Source: Lachnospira sp. UBA5912 (GTDB taxonomy: Bacteria; Bacillota; Clostridia; Lachnospirales; Lachnospiraceae). From it: 22,613 bases of DNA. Below, piece after piece: positions 7,765-14,260 of the stretch (positions within the stretch are counted from its first letter, which is position 1; every line of letters starts with the position of its first letter). The notes under the pieces are model-generated. The model had not been told where the DNA came from, did not search any database, and was given only the letters and a program-made list of their open reading frames with translations. The position numbers and the translations under genes were made by a program. The stretch spans positions 4,885-27,497 of the forward strand of contig DJDY01000082.1 in the NCBI GenBank assembly GCA_002435585.1, written 5' to 3'.

Positions 7765-8832
7765 CTATTTATCTACAATCTGAATACTTTTTTCAGATGT
7801 AAATGCATCTTTTAATCCACTGCTTGCTACAAGCCTTCCATCTTCTGTATACAATATAAAGTCAAAGTCAAGGTCTGAGCTTCTCCAGTAAGCAACCGCC
7901 TTTTCTTCTCCCATAATAAAAAGTGAAGTTGAAAGTGCATCGGCAAGTGTACCGTCACTGCTTACTATCGATACCGAGGTAAGTCCGCCATCAGCCGGCA
8001 TTCCGTCTGACGGGTCTATGATGTGGTGGTATCTTACTCCATTTTCCTCAAAATATCTCTCATAACCACCGGATGTTATAACTGCCTTATCCTTAACGGA
8101 TACAATACCTAGATAAGTACCATCATTTAAAGGATTTTCAATGGCAACACGCCAGTTACTTCCATCGGTCTTACCACCAAGCACCTGTACATTGCCGCCA
8201 AGATTAACCATGCCGCTGTCTATGCCGCACTGTTTAAATATCTCACATACCCTGGATGAAGCATAACCTTTTGCTATACCGCCCAGGTCTATCTGACAGC
8301 CATCCTTAAGTGTCACACTGTCAGACACAATAACATGCGAAATATCTGCCTTTGCCAACGCCGCCATAAGAGTATCTTTATCAGGCACTTTATAGCTGCC
8401 ATCTGTAAAGCCCCATTCTCTCATAACCGGATATATACTTATGTTAAATGCACCATTGGTACTTTTATATATATCAAGCGCCTTTTTTATAAGCACTTCT
8501 GTATCCTCTGAAACCTTATATGAACCTGTTTCATTCAGTATACCTATCTCACTGTCGCTTTTTCCAGTTGACAAGAGTGCATCTAGTCTTTCTATCTCTT
8601 TTCTTGCCTCTGATACTGCCTTCTTTGCACTTTCATCATCGCCATAGGCAGTTACTGTCATATATGTATCCATGGCAAAGAAGCTGTCTGACTCCTGTGA
8701 TATGCCGTTCTCTGCCGTCTTACTGTCTGTAGCTGTATTATTCAATGAAGTATTACAGCCTGTAAGAAACACTGCACTAAGTAGTACAGCCATTGCCATA
8801 CATGCTATTCTTTTTTTTGCATATTTTCCCAT
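7765..8832 (-). CDS. apbE: FAD:protein FMN transferase ApbE (lipoprotein)
   Basis: This 355-residue lipoprotein covalently attaches FMN from FAD to threonine in S/TGAT motifs of exported proteins, outside the membrane and with Mg2+. A signal peptide ends in the lipobox LTGC (Cys26). Family motifs follow in order: FFAMDTYMTVTAYG, GAFNISIYPVMREWGF, the flavin-binding DLGGIAKGYA, NLGGNVQVLGGK, VITSGGYERYF, YHHIIDPSDGMPA and the Mg-binding SSDGTLADALSTSLFIMG. The ATG at 8832 has GAGGA at about six bases. Its likely substrate is the FMN_bind protein encoded immediately upstream, whose C-terminus carries DTVSGATYSS. It has its own structured leader (8833-8899), so its level may be set separately from the upstream gene. 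Confidence 0.95.
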   Translation of the reverse strand: MGKYAKKRIACMAMAVLLSAVFLTGCNTSLNNTATDSKTAENGISQESDSFFAMDTYMTVTAYGDDESAKKAVSEARKEIERLDALLSTGKSDSEIGILNETGSYKVSEDTEVLIKKALDIYKSTNGAFNISIYPVMREWGFTDGSYKVPDKDTLMAALAKADISHVIVSDSVTLKDGCQIDLGGIAKGYASSRVCEIFKQCGIDSGMVNLGGNVQVLGGKTDGSNWRVAIENPLNDGTYLGIVSVKDKAVITSGGYERYFEENGVRYHHIIDPSDGMPADGGLTSVSIVSSDGTLADALSTSLFIMGEEKAVAYWRSSDLDFDFILYTEDGRLVASSGLKDAFTSEKSIQIVDK

Positions 8833-8899
8833 AATTATTCCTCGTTACTGCGCTTTTTTTATTTTATCGTTAATCATGCCTTATGAAGGCGCAGACGAT
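8833..8899 (-). promoter_or_regulatory. Pseudoknot-type leader before apbE (copy E)
   Basis: This is the most diverged of five leaders. P1 pairs ATCGT (8895-8899) with ACGAT (8866-8870). Directly after the first P1 strand, CTGCGC (8889-8894) pairs with GCGCAG (8848-8853), giving P2. The linker AAAATAAAAAAA separates P1 from the last strand, then TAAC and the SD GAGGA follow. Only the end of the sequence resembles the other copies, yet the order P1-P2-P1'-A-rich-P2'-4 nt-SD is the same. Confidence 0.6.
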
Positions 8900-8903
8900 T
8901 TTT

Positions 8904-8921
8904 CCTTTTGCCACTGGCATT
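8904..8921 (-). repeat. Short repeat arm AATGCCAGTGGCAAAAGG
   Basis: On the minus strand AATGCCAGTGGCAAAAGG matches the arm at 7686-7704 in 14 of 15 core positions (ATGYCAGTGGCAAAA), in opposite orientation. The two arms therefore flank apbE and its leader as a 1.2-kb inverted pair. Confidence 0.5.
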
Positions 8922-8939
8922 ACAATGTATATATAAATA

Positions 8940-10379
8940 TCAATTAATGGCACTATTAAATCCGGATATAATTGCCTTACTTGAATAAGTAGCACCGCTT
9001 ACTGTATCTACGCCGCTGCTTCCCTGCGCACTTATAAGCTTTGATGGTATGACATCCGCTGCCATATTAAAATACATAAGGTCTGAGGCATCACTTGTTG
9101 CTGGTGTAGCAGTAACCTGTGTGATAGTATCTGATGCTATAACAACCTGTACAGTTACCATATAGTTATATCTCTGGCACTTTACAGTAGCTGAATAAGT
9201 TCCATCTGCCTTGAACTTTCTTTTAGCTTCTGTTGGTGTAACCTTTTCCTCATCTTTGCTGTCTGATGCATCAGAACCAGAATTGCCGCTGTCTGAGGTA
9301 TCACTGTCTGAACTGCCAGCATCACTGACATTTACCGGCTGTGCATTATCAACCTGTGTATCTGCTGACTGTTCTTTATTATCAGTAGTTGTATCTTCCT
9401 TTTCTTTATCTGCCTCTGTTTCGGCTTTTGTACTATCGTTTTCCTTATCAGTGCTCTCCTGTGTCACTGCCTCTGTGCTTTTCTCAGTCTTATCCTGTTC
9501 TGTGAGCACTTTATTATCATTATTATTCTGATTATTGTCTGTCAGTTGTGCATATACCTTGTCCTGCTCTGTATTATCATTATTATCTATGCCTGCAAAG
9601 CACATAAACATTGCACCAACTATAACGATAAGTCCAGCTACAGTAAGACCCACCTTAAGGCTGACTGCATATACATTTTTCTTTTCATCACTACACGTTA
9701 TTTTCTTAACTTTCTTAACAGCTGCCTTGTGTATTCTCATCATCGCATAATTAACGAATACAAGACTATATACAGCCACATTTATAGCATAATCAGACAT
9801 CCCTCTTCTTGCGTAAGGAACATTGATAAGAAGTATGTGTACATATATAAGTCCATAGAATATGTAAGCTGTTCTCTGTAGCTTCTTCCACTTAACAGCA
9901 TTCATCTTATTTCTTACCTGCGGAAATGATGTGACAGTAAGAATAAGCATTATTGTTATAAGAACAAGACTTATAACTGCCGCTGTCATCTGTGTAGCTG
10001 ACAGGATATTTGGACTTGTGAATAACATTCTGAAATATATTCTTCCATATGTCGCATTGTGGCATAACACAAGCACACAACCCATAATTGAAAGCTCACC
10101 ACGTATTCTCATAAGTGTTTTGGTGGCTTTCCATGTATTTTTCATGGCACCTGCATACATTACAAGTACAAAAAATGCAGTACCTAAAGAGCCTTTAGCA
10201 AATATTCCGGCAACATAATCCCTTACCCAGCCTGTCATAGTCACATAGCTGCTGCACACAAATGCTGCTATGGATATTACTGCTGCTGTTATATAGAATA
10301 TGTCCGGATACTTCTTTAAAAGCTCCTTAAATACTGCAACAAAAATTATTGCTATTATCAATGCAACTATAAATAACAT
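8940..10379 (-). CDS. Ferric reductase-like membrane protein fused to FMN_bind domain
   Basis: This 479-residue protein probably moves electrons across the membrane to an extracytosolic covalent flavin. Eight hydrophobic segments (from about residue 1 to 262) include a ferric-reductase-like core with histidines in LCHNATYG (His107) and IYVHILL (His181), possible heme ligands. A long Asn/Thr/Glu/Ser/Asp-rich linker (about 266-385) leads to an FMN_bind domain (about 388-479) ending in DTVSGATYSS, the ApbE target motif (Thr464). The gene is followed by apbE, its expected maturation enzyme. The start at 10379 is preferred: GGAG lies six bases upstream, whereas an ATG at 10391 would be only about 8 nt from the expected transcription start and has no SD. 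Electron donor and acceptor are unknown; respiration or extracellular electron transfer is an inference. Confidence 0.88.
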   Translation of the reverse strand: MLFIVALIIAIIFVAVFKELLKKYPDIFYITAAVISIAAFVCSSYVTMTGWVRDYVAGIFAKGSLGTAFFVLVMYAGAMKNTWKATKTLMRIRGELSIMGCVLVLCHNATYGRIYFRMLFTSPNILSATQMTAAVISLVLITIMLILTVTSFPQVRNKMNAVKWKKLQRTAYIFYGLIYVHILLINVPYARRGMSDYAINVAVYSLVFVNYAMMRIHKAAVKKVKKITCSDEKKNVYAVSLKVGLTVAGLIVIVGAMFMCFAGIDNNDNTEQDKVYAQLTDNNQNNNDNKVLTEQDKTEKSTEAVTQESTDKENDSTKAETEADKEKEDTTTDNKEQSADTQVDNAQPVNVSDAGSSDSDTSDSGNSGSDASDSKDEEKVTPTEAKRKFKADGTYSATVKCQRYNYMVTVQVVIASDTITQVTATPATSDASDLMYFNMAADVIPSKLISAQGSSGVDTVSGATYSSKAIISGFNSAIN

Positions 10380-10405
10380 AAAAGACTCCATTTCTGCAAA
10401 ATTGT

Positions 10406-10432
10406 ATTATACATTGTTTTCCAAGTTGTTAA
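10406..10432 (-). promoter_or_regulatory. Promoter of the flavin module
   Basis: On the minus strand a perfect TATAAT (10406-10411) is preceded by TTAACA (10427-10432) with a short 15-bp spacer. The weak -35 and short spacer suggest that an activator helps; the -35 itself is the last unit of the phased TTAAC array. Confidence 0.55.
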
Positions 10433-10492
10433 CTCTTGTTAATCATAATTAACTATAGTTGCTTATAATTAACATTCGTTAGTCTTTTCTAA
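10423..10492 (-). repeat. Seven 10-bp-phased TTAAC-like half-sites
   Basis: Read on the minus strand from 10492, successive 10-base units are TTAGAAAAGA, CTAACGAATG, TTAATTATAA, GCAACTATAG, TTAATTATGA, TTAACAAGAG and TTAACAACTT. The consensus is TTAAY with A at position 7 common. Units are exactly one helical turn apart and run directly into the -35. On plus the same DNA reads as TTAAC-N4-GTT three times at exact 20-bp spacing (10429, 10449, 10469). This suits a head-to-tail binding regulator such as an OmpR/PhoB-type response regulator. Confidence 0.6.
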
Positions 10493-10556
10493 CAAAACAT
10501 ATATTACTTTACAGTTGTTTATTATGTCAATATAGGCTATTGATAATAATATTCAA

Positions 10557-11015
10557 TTACTGCATTCCGTTCGCCATCTTATACTTATAAAGCATTTCGG
10601 CGTGATTTTGTTCTTCTATTTCTATATCTGCAAGTGCCTTTCTTATAGATGTTAAGGTGCATGCAAATACATTAGTATTGTATTCACCTGATACAAGTTT
10701 TTCTGTTCCTATGCTGTCTGTTGCAAGAAAACAGTCATTCTTTTTATCCTCTGAGTCTTCGCTCTTTGAATAATTGCCCTTAGGCTGATAGTCCTTTCCT
10801 GCCGTATCATTACAGTCACAGGATGGCACCTCACCATTTAACATCTGACCTATTGTTTTATAGTGCTCCTGCTCCTTTTTCTTAAGTTCCTCAAAAAGCT
10901 GCTTTAACTCCTCATCCTTTGCGAGTCCTGCATACTTTTCATACTTGTCAATACAATTCTTCTCCTGTGTCTGAAGGTCCTTTAATACTGACATTTCTTT
11001 TTCCATCAACAACAT
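10557..11015 (-). CDS. Ferritin-like / CotF-type spore coat protein
   Basis: This 152-residue protein is a small helical ferritin-like protein of the type annotated as spore coat protein (CotF-like) in Clostridia. An N-terminal helix pair holds E-x6-Y and E-Q-E-H (LQTQEKNCIDKYEKYA; KKKEQEHYKTI), a Cys-x-Cys linker (PSCDCND) follows, and a C-terminal helix has EEQNHAEMLYKYK. The E/H pairs could bind a di-metal centre, but metal binding is not proven. ATG 11015 follows GAGG at seven bases; ATG 10994 is an alternative. The 234-bp region upstream holds a 10-bp inverted repeat AATATCAGAA/TTCTGATATT (11055-11064 and 11119-11128) and no other gene. Its role in sporulation or storage is inferred from family naming only. 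Confidence 0.72.
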   Translation of the reverse strand: MLLMEKEMSVLKDLQTQEKNCIDKYEKYAGLAKDEELKQLFEELKKKEQEHYKTIGQMLNGEVPSCDCNDTAGKDYQPKGNYSKSEDSEDKKNDCFLATDSIGTEKLVSGEYNTNVFACTLTSIRKALADIEIEEQNHAEMLYKYKMANGMQ

Positions 11016-11249
11016 ACATATGCCTCTTTTCTTAATCTGCTTATTTGGGATGTGAATATCAGAAGTAAATTATGCTCTGATACCACACCTATTGATGCAT
11101 TTGGATTGTTATATTGCTTTCTGATATTAATCTGAAAATGCTATAAGCGCTCCGTTACATTATTAATACATTTGCAATACAACCAAAATACGTATGTATT
11201 ATGTGCTGGTTTCGATAATGATATACCTCATATGTAACTATTACTTATT

Positions 11250-12275
11250 TTATAACGGCTTTCCGGCAAGCACTTCCTTATAATCCTTATAGTTGTCACG
11301 CAGAAGCTTCGGTGTATCAAGTCCGTATGGGCAGTGTGCCCTGCACTGTCCGCAGTTGATACAATCTTCTATCTTCTTCATCTTTGCCTGAACTGCCTCT
11401 GTAAGCTGCAGCTCTGATGGCGACCTTCTAAGAAGAAGTGACATTCTTGCACAGTTATTAATCTCAATATGTGCAGGGCATGTAGGCACACAATATCCAC
11501 AACCACGACAGAAGTTACCCGCAAGCTCTTTCTTATCATTTTCAATAACTGCCTTTATCTCATCATCCATCACCGGTGGATTATCTATATAGCTTATAAA
11601 CTCTTCAAGCTCAGACATTCTCTGTATTCCCCATATTGGAAGAACATTATCATACTCAGCCTGATATGCATATGCCACCTTTGAATTAGTTATAAGTCCG
11701 CCTGAAAGTGCTTTCATTGCTATAAAGCCCATATTATGCTTTTTGCAATCTTCAACCAGCTTATGCTCTTTATCTGTTGCAAGATAATTAAATGGAAACT
11801 GTAATGTTTCATAAAGTCCTGACTCTATTGCTTCATTGGCAACATTAAGTCTGTGGTTAGTTATTCCGATATGTCTTATCTTTCCCTGTGCCTTTGCCTC
11901 ACACATAGCTTCATACAAGCCGCTGCCATCACCCGGCTTTGGACAGACTGCCGGATTGTGGAACTGGTATATATCAATATAATCTGTCTTTAAGTTATTA
12001 AGACTTGTATTTAAGTCTTTCCAGAATTCATCCGCATTTTTGGCAGCAGTCTTCGTAGCTATGTATATATGCTCCCTGACATCGGAAAGTGCCTCACCTA
12101 ACTTACATTCGCTGTCCGTATAAAATCTTGCTGTATCGTAGAAATCTATGCCAGCTTCATACGCTCTCCTTAATATATCCGCCGAACTTTCGTGGCTTAT
12201 TCTTTGTATTGGAAGTGCTCCAAAACCATTTTTATTAACTGTTATTCCTGTGCTTCCTAGTGTTACTTTAACCAT
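11250..12275 (-). CDS. Aldo/keto reductase fused to a 2[4Fe-4S] ferredoxin domain
   Basis: This 341-residue cytoplasmic oxidoreductase has an aldo/keto reductase barrel (about 1-240) with the full catalytic tetrad: Asp47 and Tyr52 (DFYDTARFYTDSE), Lys75 (IATKT) and His106 (IYQFHNP). The C-terminal region carries two cysteine clusters, CRGCGYCVPTCP and CINCGQCRAHCP, each of C-x2-C-x2-C-x3-C form, expected to hold two [4Fe-4S] centres. Such fusions are common in anaerobic Clostridia and may couple NAD(P)H-linked carbonyl chemistry to ferredoxin; the substrate is unknown. ATG 12275 follows GAGG at seven bases. That SD is the 3' end of the pseudoknot leader A, so translation is probably regulated by it. 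Confidence 0.9.
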   Translation of the reverse strand: MVKVTLGSTGITVNKNGFGALPIQRISHESSADILRRAYEAGIDFYDTARFYTDSECKLGEALSDVREHIYIATKTAAKNADEFWKDLNTSLNNLKTDYIDIYQFHNPAVCPKPGDGSGLYEAMCEAKAQGKIRHIGITNHRLNVANEAIESGLYETLQFPFNYLATDKEHKLVEDCKKHNMGFIAMKALSGGLITNSKVAYAYQAEYDNVLPIWGIQRMSELEEFISYIDNPPVMDDEIKAVIENDKKELAGNFCRGCGYCVPTCPAHIEINNCARMSLLLRRSPSELQLTEAVQAKMKKIEDCINCGQCRAHCPYGLDTPKLLRDNYKDYKEVLAGKPL

Positions 12276-12374
12276 ATATTATCCTCATTTCTGCGCACGT
12301 TTTTTGCGCATATCGAGTTTGTGTCAAGTGCGCGCAGACACAAATCTCGTGTGTGAAAAATTTATTTTTCACAC
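12276..12374 (-). promoter_or_regulatory. Pseudoknot-type leader before the aldo/keto reductase (copy A)
   Basis: P1 is the strongest of the five copies: CGAG-a-TTTGTGTC (12337-12349) pairs with GACACAAACTCG (12314-12325), 12 bp with one bulged A. Its loop holds TGCGCGCAC (12328-12336), which pairs with GTGCGCAG (12291-12298); AAAT and the SD GAGGAT follow. An upstream hairpin P0 (12351-12374) has a perfect 10-bp stem GTGTGAAAAA/TTTTTCACAC with a 4-nt loop. Confidence 0.72.
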
Positions 12375-12446
12375 TATCCGCCATTTCCAAATAATATTTA
12401 TTTTACTATTTATAAATGTATCTGTCTATTTATTGTTATTTTTCAT

Positions 12447-12475
12447 TTGATAATACAACTTATATGTTGTATTCT
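12447..12475 (+). promoter_or_regulatory. Promoter with operator palindrome for the XRE gene
   Basis: TTGATA (12447-12452), 17 bp and TATTCT (12470-12475). The spacer is almost filled by the perfect 7-6-7 palindrome ATACAACTTATATGTTGTAT (12453-12472). That location is typical of autorepression by the XRE protein encoded about 80 bp downstream. Confidence 0.6.
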
Positions 12476-12557
12476 GTAATTGAATATAATAGTCCGTAAA
12501 CGTGCAGCAGAACTAGGAAATTATTTAGGTAAGAAATTCATATAAGGAGGTAGCAAA

Positions 12558-12857
12558 ATGCCATTTGCAGAAATAAATGTAAAAAATGAAATAGAAAAAC
12601 AAAGACAAAATAATCCAGAATTTAAAAAGGCATGGGATGAGTCCCGTGCCGAATACAGACTTATCGGTGAAATGATTTCTTTGAGAAAGAAAGAAAATAT
12701 TACACAAAAAGAATTAGCTGCTTTGACAGGAAATAAACAGCAGGTTATTTCACGGATTGAGAGAAAAGAAAGTATTCCAACAATACGTGCATTCAGCAAT
12801 ATGCTTGATGCCTTAGGATATGAATTGCAGATTGTGAAAAAGAAAAAGTCTATTTAA
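12558..12857 (+). CDS. XRE family regulator, HigA/antitoxin-like
   Basis: This 99-residue DNA-binding protein has a Cro/C1-type helix-turn-helix at about residues 36-88 (LRKKENITQKELAALTG, QQVISRIERKESIPTI, SNMLDALGYEL). The charged N-terminal helix with NNPEFKKAWDESRAEYRL is typical of HigA-like antitoxins of RelE/HigB modules. The SD AAGGAGG is at seven bases. No toxin gene adjoins it: upstream is only a 22-codon open stretch (12480-12545, ending KKFI-stop) without SD, and downstream is a terminator. It is thus an orphan antitoxin or a solitary regulator. Its plus orientation and isolated position among minus-strand genes suggest separate acquisition. Confidence 0.85.
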   Translation: MPFAEINVKNEIEKQRQNNPEFKKAWDESRAEYRLIGEMISLRKKENITQKELAALTGNKQQVISRIERKESIPTIRAFSNMLDALGYELQIVKKKKSI

Positions 12858-12880
12858 TATAATAGTGTGTAGTGTTTAAA

Positions 12881-12927
12881 TAAAAATAACACCTAATGGA
12901 AAATAAATCTATTAAGCGTTATTTTTA
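12881..12927. terminator. Bidirectional terminator between XRE gene and small protein gene
   Basis: TAAAAATAAC (12881-12890) pairs with GTTATTTTTA (12918-12927), with a further TAAT/ATTA pairing inside. The T-rich arm of each strand gives a U tract in both directions, fitting two convergent genes. Confidence 0.7.
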
Positions 12928-12955
12928 TACTAATTAAATTTTTCATTAAATATAA

Positions 12956-13174
12956 TTAACACTTTATAATAACATTTTCCGCAGATTTATCTATATAGAC
13001 TCTATCCCCCACATTTATATCTTTCTCATATAAATACGCATCTGCTACATCCAGTTTAATAATATCGCCATTCTCTGTCTCAAGTGTAACTTCATCAGTT
13101 ATAACCTGTCCGTCCAAAAGACCTTCACATCCAAAGTCTGGCTCTTCTATATCTTTAACTGTATACTTTATCAT
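12956..13174 (-). CDS. Conserved-looking small acidic protein of unknown function
   Basis: I do not recognise this 72-residue protein. It is acidic, has no membrane segment or signal peptide, and alternates short hydrophobic and charged stretches (DEVTLETENGDIIKLDVADA, NVGDRVYIDKSAENVIIKC), which suggests a small beta-barrel. Its ATG overlaps the lysR stop codon as ATGA, and AGGAG stands seven bases upstream inside lysR, so it is translationally coupled to the regulator. It may be a partner of LysR or simply the last gene of its unit. A bidirectional terminator follows. Confidence 0.75.
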   Translation of the reverse strand: MIKYTVKDIEEPDFGCEGLLDGQVITDEVTLETENGDIIKLDVADAYLYEKDINVGDRVYIDKSAENVIIKC

Positions 13175-14073
13175 ATTAAAACTCCTTTCTTTGTGCTCAT
13201 TACATAATTCACAAAGTCCGATACCACTGGTGGCATATAAATACTGTTGTCTGTCACCATATATATACTTCTCTCATACTCCGGCTCTGCTATGTCAGCT
13301 ATATCAAGCTTCATCTGGTGAATAAGCGGTATATCTGCAATCACGGCTATTCCAAGCCCTGCCGCAACAAGTCCCGCTACCACTTCATCCTCCTCCGTTT
13401 CATATGCAATGTCCGGAAATGAACCACATTTGTTAAAAAGCTCATCAACCACACCTCTCATACCAGAGCTTTTATCAAAAAATATATATGGATACGAAAG
13501 TGTATCGACAAGCTTAATCTTACCATCACCGTCACACGCTGACATCACAGGATGACCTTCAGGCGCTATAAGTACAAGATTTTCCTGCATAACCTTCTTA
13601 GCTGTAAGTCCACATTTCTCATCGGGACGTGAACAGAACAGAACATCATACTTCCTGTCAATCATTTTCTCAACAAGCCTGCCTGTCACATCCGTGTGGA
13701 AAGTGAACTGTATATCACGCCCACTGTTCTTCTTCATATATTCAGTTACAAGCTCCGGAATATAATCGACACCCAGCGGCCTTAAGAATCCTAGTCTTAT
13801 GATGCCATCTCCCCTTGCACTTTTCTTTATAGCCTCCACACCCTCATCAATCGTGCTTAATGTCTGCTTTGCATACACAAGAAACTCCTGCCCGAACCTT
13901 GTAAGCGTTGTATTTCTGCCACTACGCTCAAAAAGCGGAACACCAAGCTCTTTTTCAAGCTGGGCTATCGCATGCGAAAGACTTGGCTGCGTTATACATA
14001 ATACATTAGCTGCCTTCGTATAATGCTTGTATTCTGCCAGTGTGACAAAGTACTTTATATAATATAAATTCAT
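13171..14073 (-). CDS. LysR family transcriptional regulator
   Basis: This 300-residue regulator has a winged helix-turn-helix at residues 1-60 (MNLYYIKYFVTLAEYKHYTKAA, ITQPSLSHAIAQLEKELG, LFERSGRNTTLT) and a periplasmic-binding-protein-like effector domain (about 88-295) of the CysB/CbbR type. The start at 14073 is preferred over ATG 14085, because the latter lies in the SD region of the leader (CAGAAATGAGAAT) and the family begins at MNLYYIKYF. The gene is divergent from the YczE-like membrane protein. A T-N11-A palindrome lies in the shared region about 64 bp before the predicted start of that transcript, so the membrane gene is the likely target. The co-inducer is unknown. Confidence 0.92.
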   Translation of the reverse strand: MNLYYIKYFVTLAEYKHYTKAANVLCITQPSLSHAIAQLEKELGVPLFERSGRNTTLTRFGQEFLVYAKQTLSTIDEGVEAIKKSARGDGIIRLGFLRPLGVDYIPELVTEYMKKNSGRDIQFTFHTDVTGRLVEKMIDRKYDVLFCSRPDEKCGLTAKKVMQENLVLIAPEGHPVMSACDGDGKIKLVDTLSYPYIFFDKSSGMRGVVDELFNKCGSFPDIAYETEEDEVVAGLVAAGLGIAVIADIPLIHQMKLDIADIAEPEYERSIYMVTDNSIYMPPVVSDFVNYVMSTKKGVLI

Positions 14074-14167
14074 AATAATTCTCATTTCTGCGCACGTTTT
14101 TGAATATAACAGTTTTTGTCAGATGTGCGCATACACAAATACATCGTATGAAAATGCATTTTCACAC
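14074..14167 (-). promoter_or_regulatory. Pseudoknot-type leader before lysR (copy B)
   Basis: P2 is a perfect 7-bp TGCGCAC/GTGCGCA pairing (14125-14131 with 14089-14095). P1 is short here, TTTGT/ACAAA (14135-14139 with 14115-14119). An A-rich CAAAAAC linker precedes the P2 strand, then AAAT and GAGAAT. The upstream hairpin P0 (14146-14167) is GTGTGAAAAT/ATTTTCATAC, whose single irregular pair is G-U on the minus strand but A-C on plus, which favours a minus-strand RNA. Confidence 0.7.
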
Positions 14168-14178
14168 CAATTCATTTC

Positions 14179-14193
14179 ATAGACAAAATCTAT
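14179..14193. promoter_or_regulatory. LysR-type T-N11-A operator
   Basis: ATAGACAAAATCTAT is a perfect ATAGA-N5-TCTAT inverted repeat containing T-N11-A, the signature of LysR recognition sites. Its centre is about 64 bp before the likely +1 of the plus-strand gene, the usual position of the LysR recognition site. It is followed at once by ATACATTTATAAATA (14192-14206), repeated near the aldo/keto reductase gene. Confidence 0.6.
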
Positions 14194-14214
14194 ACATTTA
14201 TAAATATTATTTAT

Positions 14215-14243
14215 TTGTCTTATGAATAATATAAAACTAAACT
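14215..14243 (+). promoter_or_regulatory. Promoter candidate of the YczE-like gene
   Basis: TTGTCT (14215-14220), a 17-bp spacer and TAAACT (14238-14243) give a moderate promoter whose +1 near 14250 lies just before the folded leader at 14261. The weak elements fit activation by LysR. Confidence 0.4.
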
Positions 14244-14260
14244 AAGTAACTGTAATCTAA

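Noticed and set aside
9211..9531. Plus-strand Ser/Leu/Val-rich open frame
   Set aside because: It is the mirror of the low-complexity Asp/Ser/Thr linker of the FMN_bind protein.
10540..10556. TCAATA/TATTGA hairpin after the ferritin-like gene as a terminator
   Set aside because: The stem is only 6 bp of A-T pairs and no T tract follows on the minus strand.
11205..11224. Fur/PerR-like box CGATAATGATATACC upstream of the ferritin-like gene
   Set aside because: Only the left half matches the TGATAATnATTATCA pattern, and it lies about 200 bp before the gene with no promoter in register.
12302..12325. TTGACA within leader A read as a -35 promoter element
   Set aside because: It is part of the P1 stem, lacks a -10 at 16-18 bp, and would start transcription at the SD; copies B, D and E lack it.
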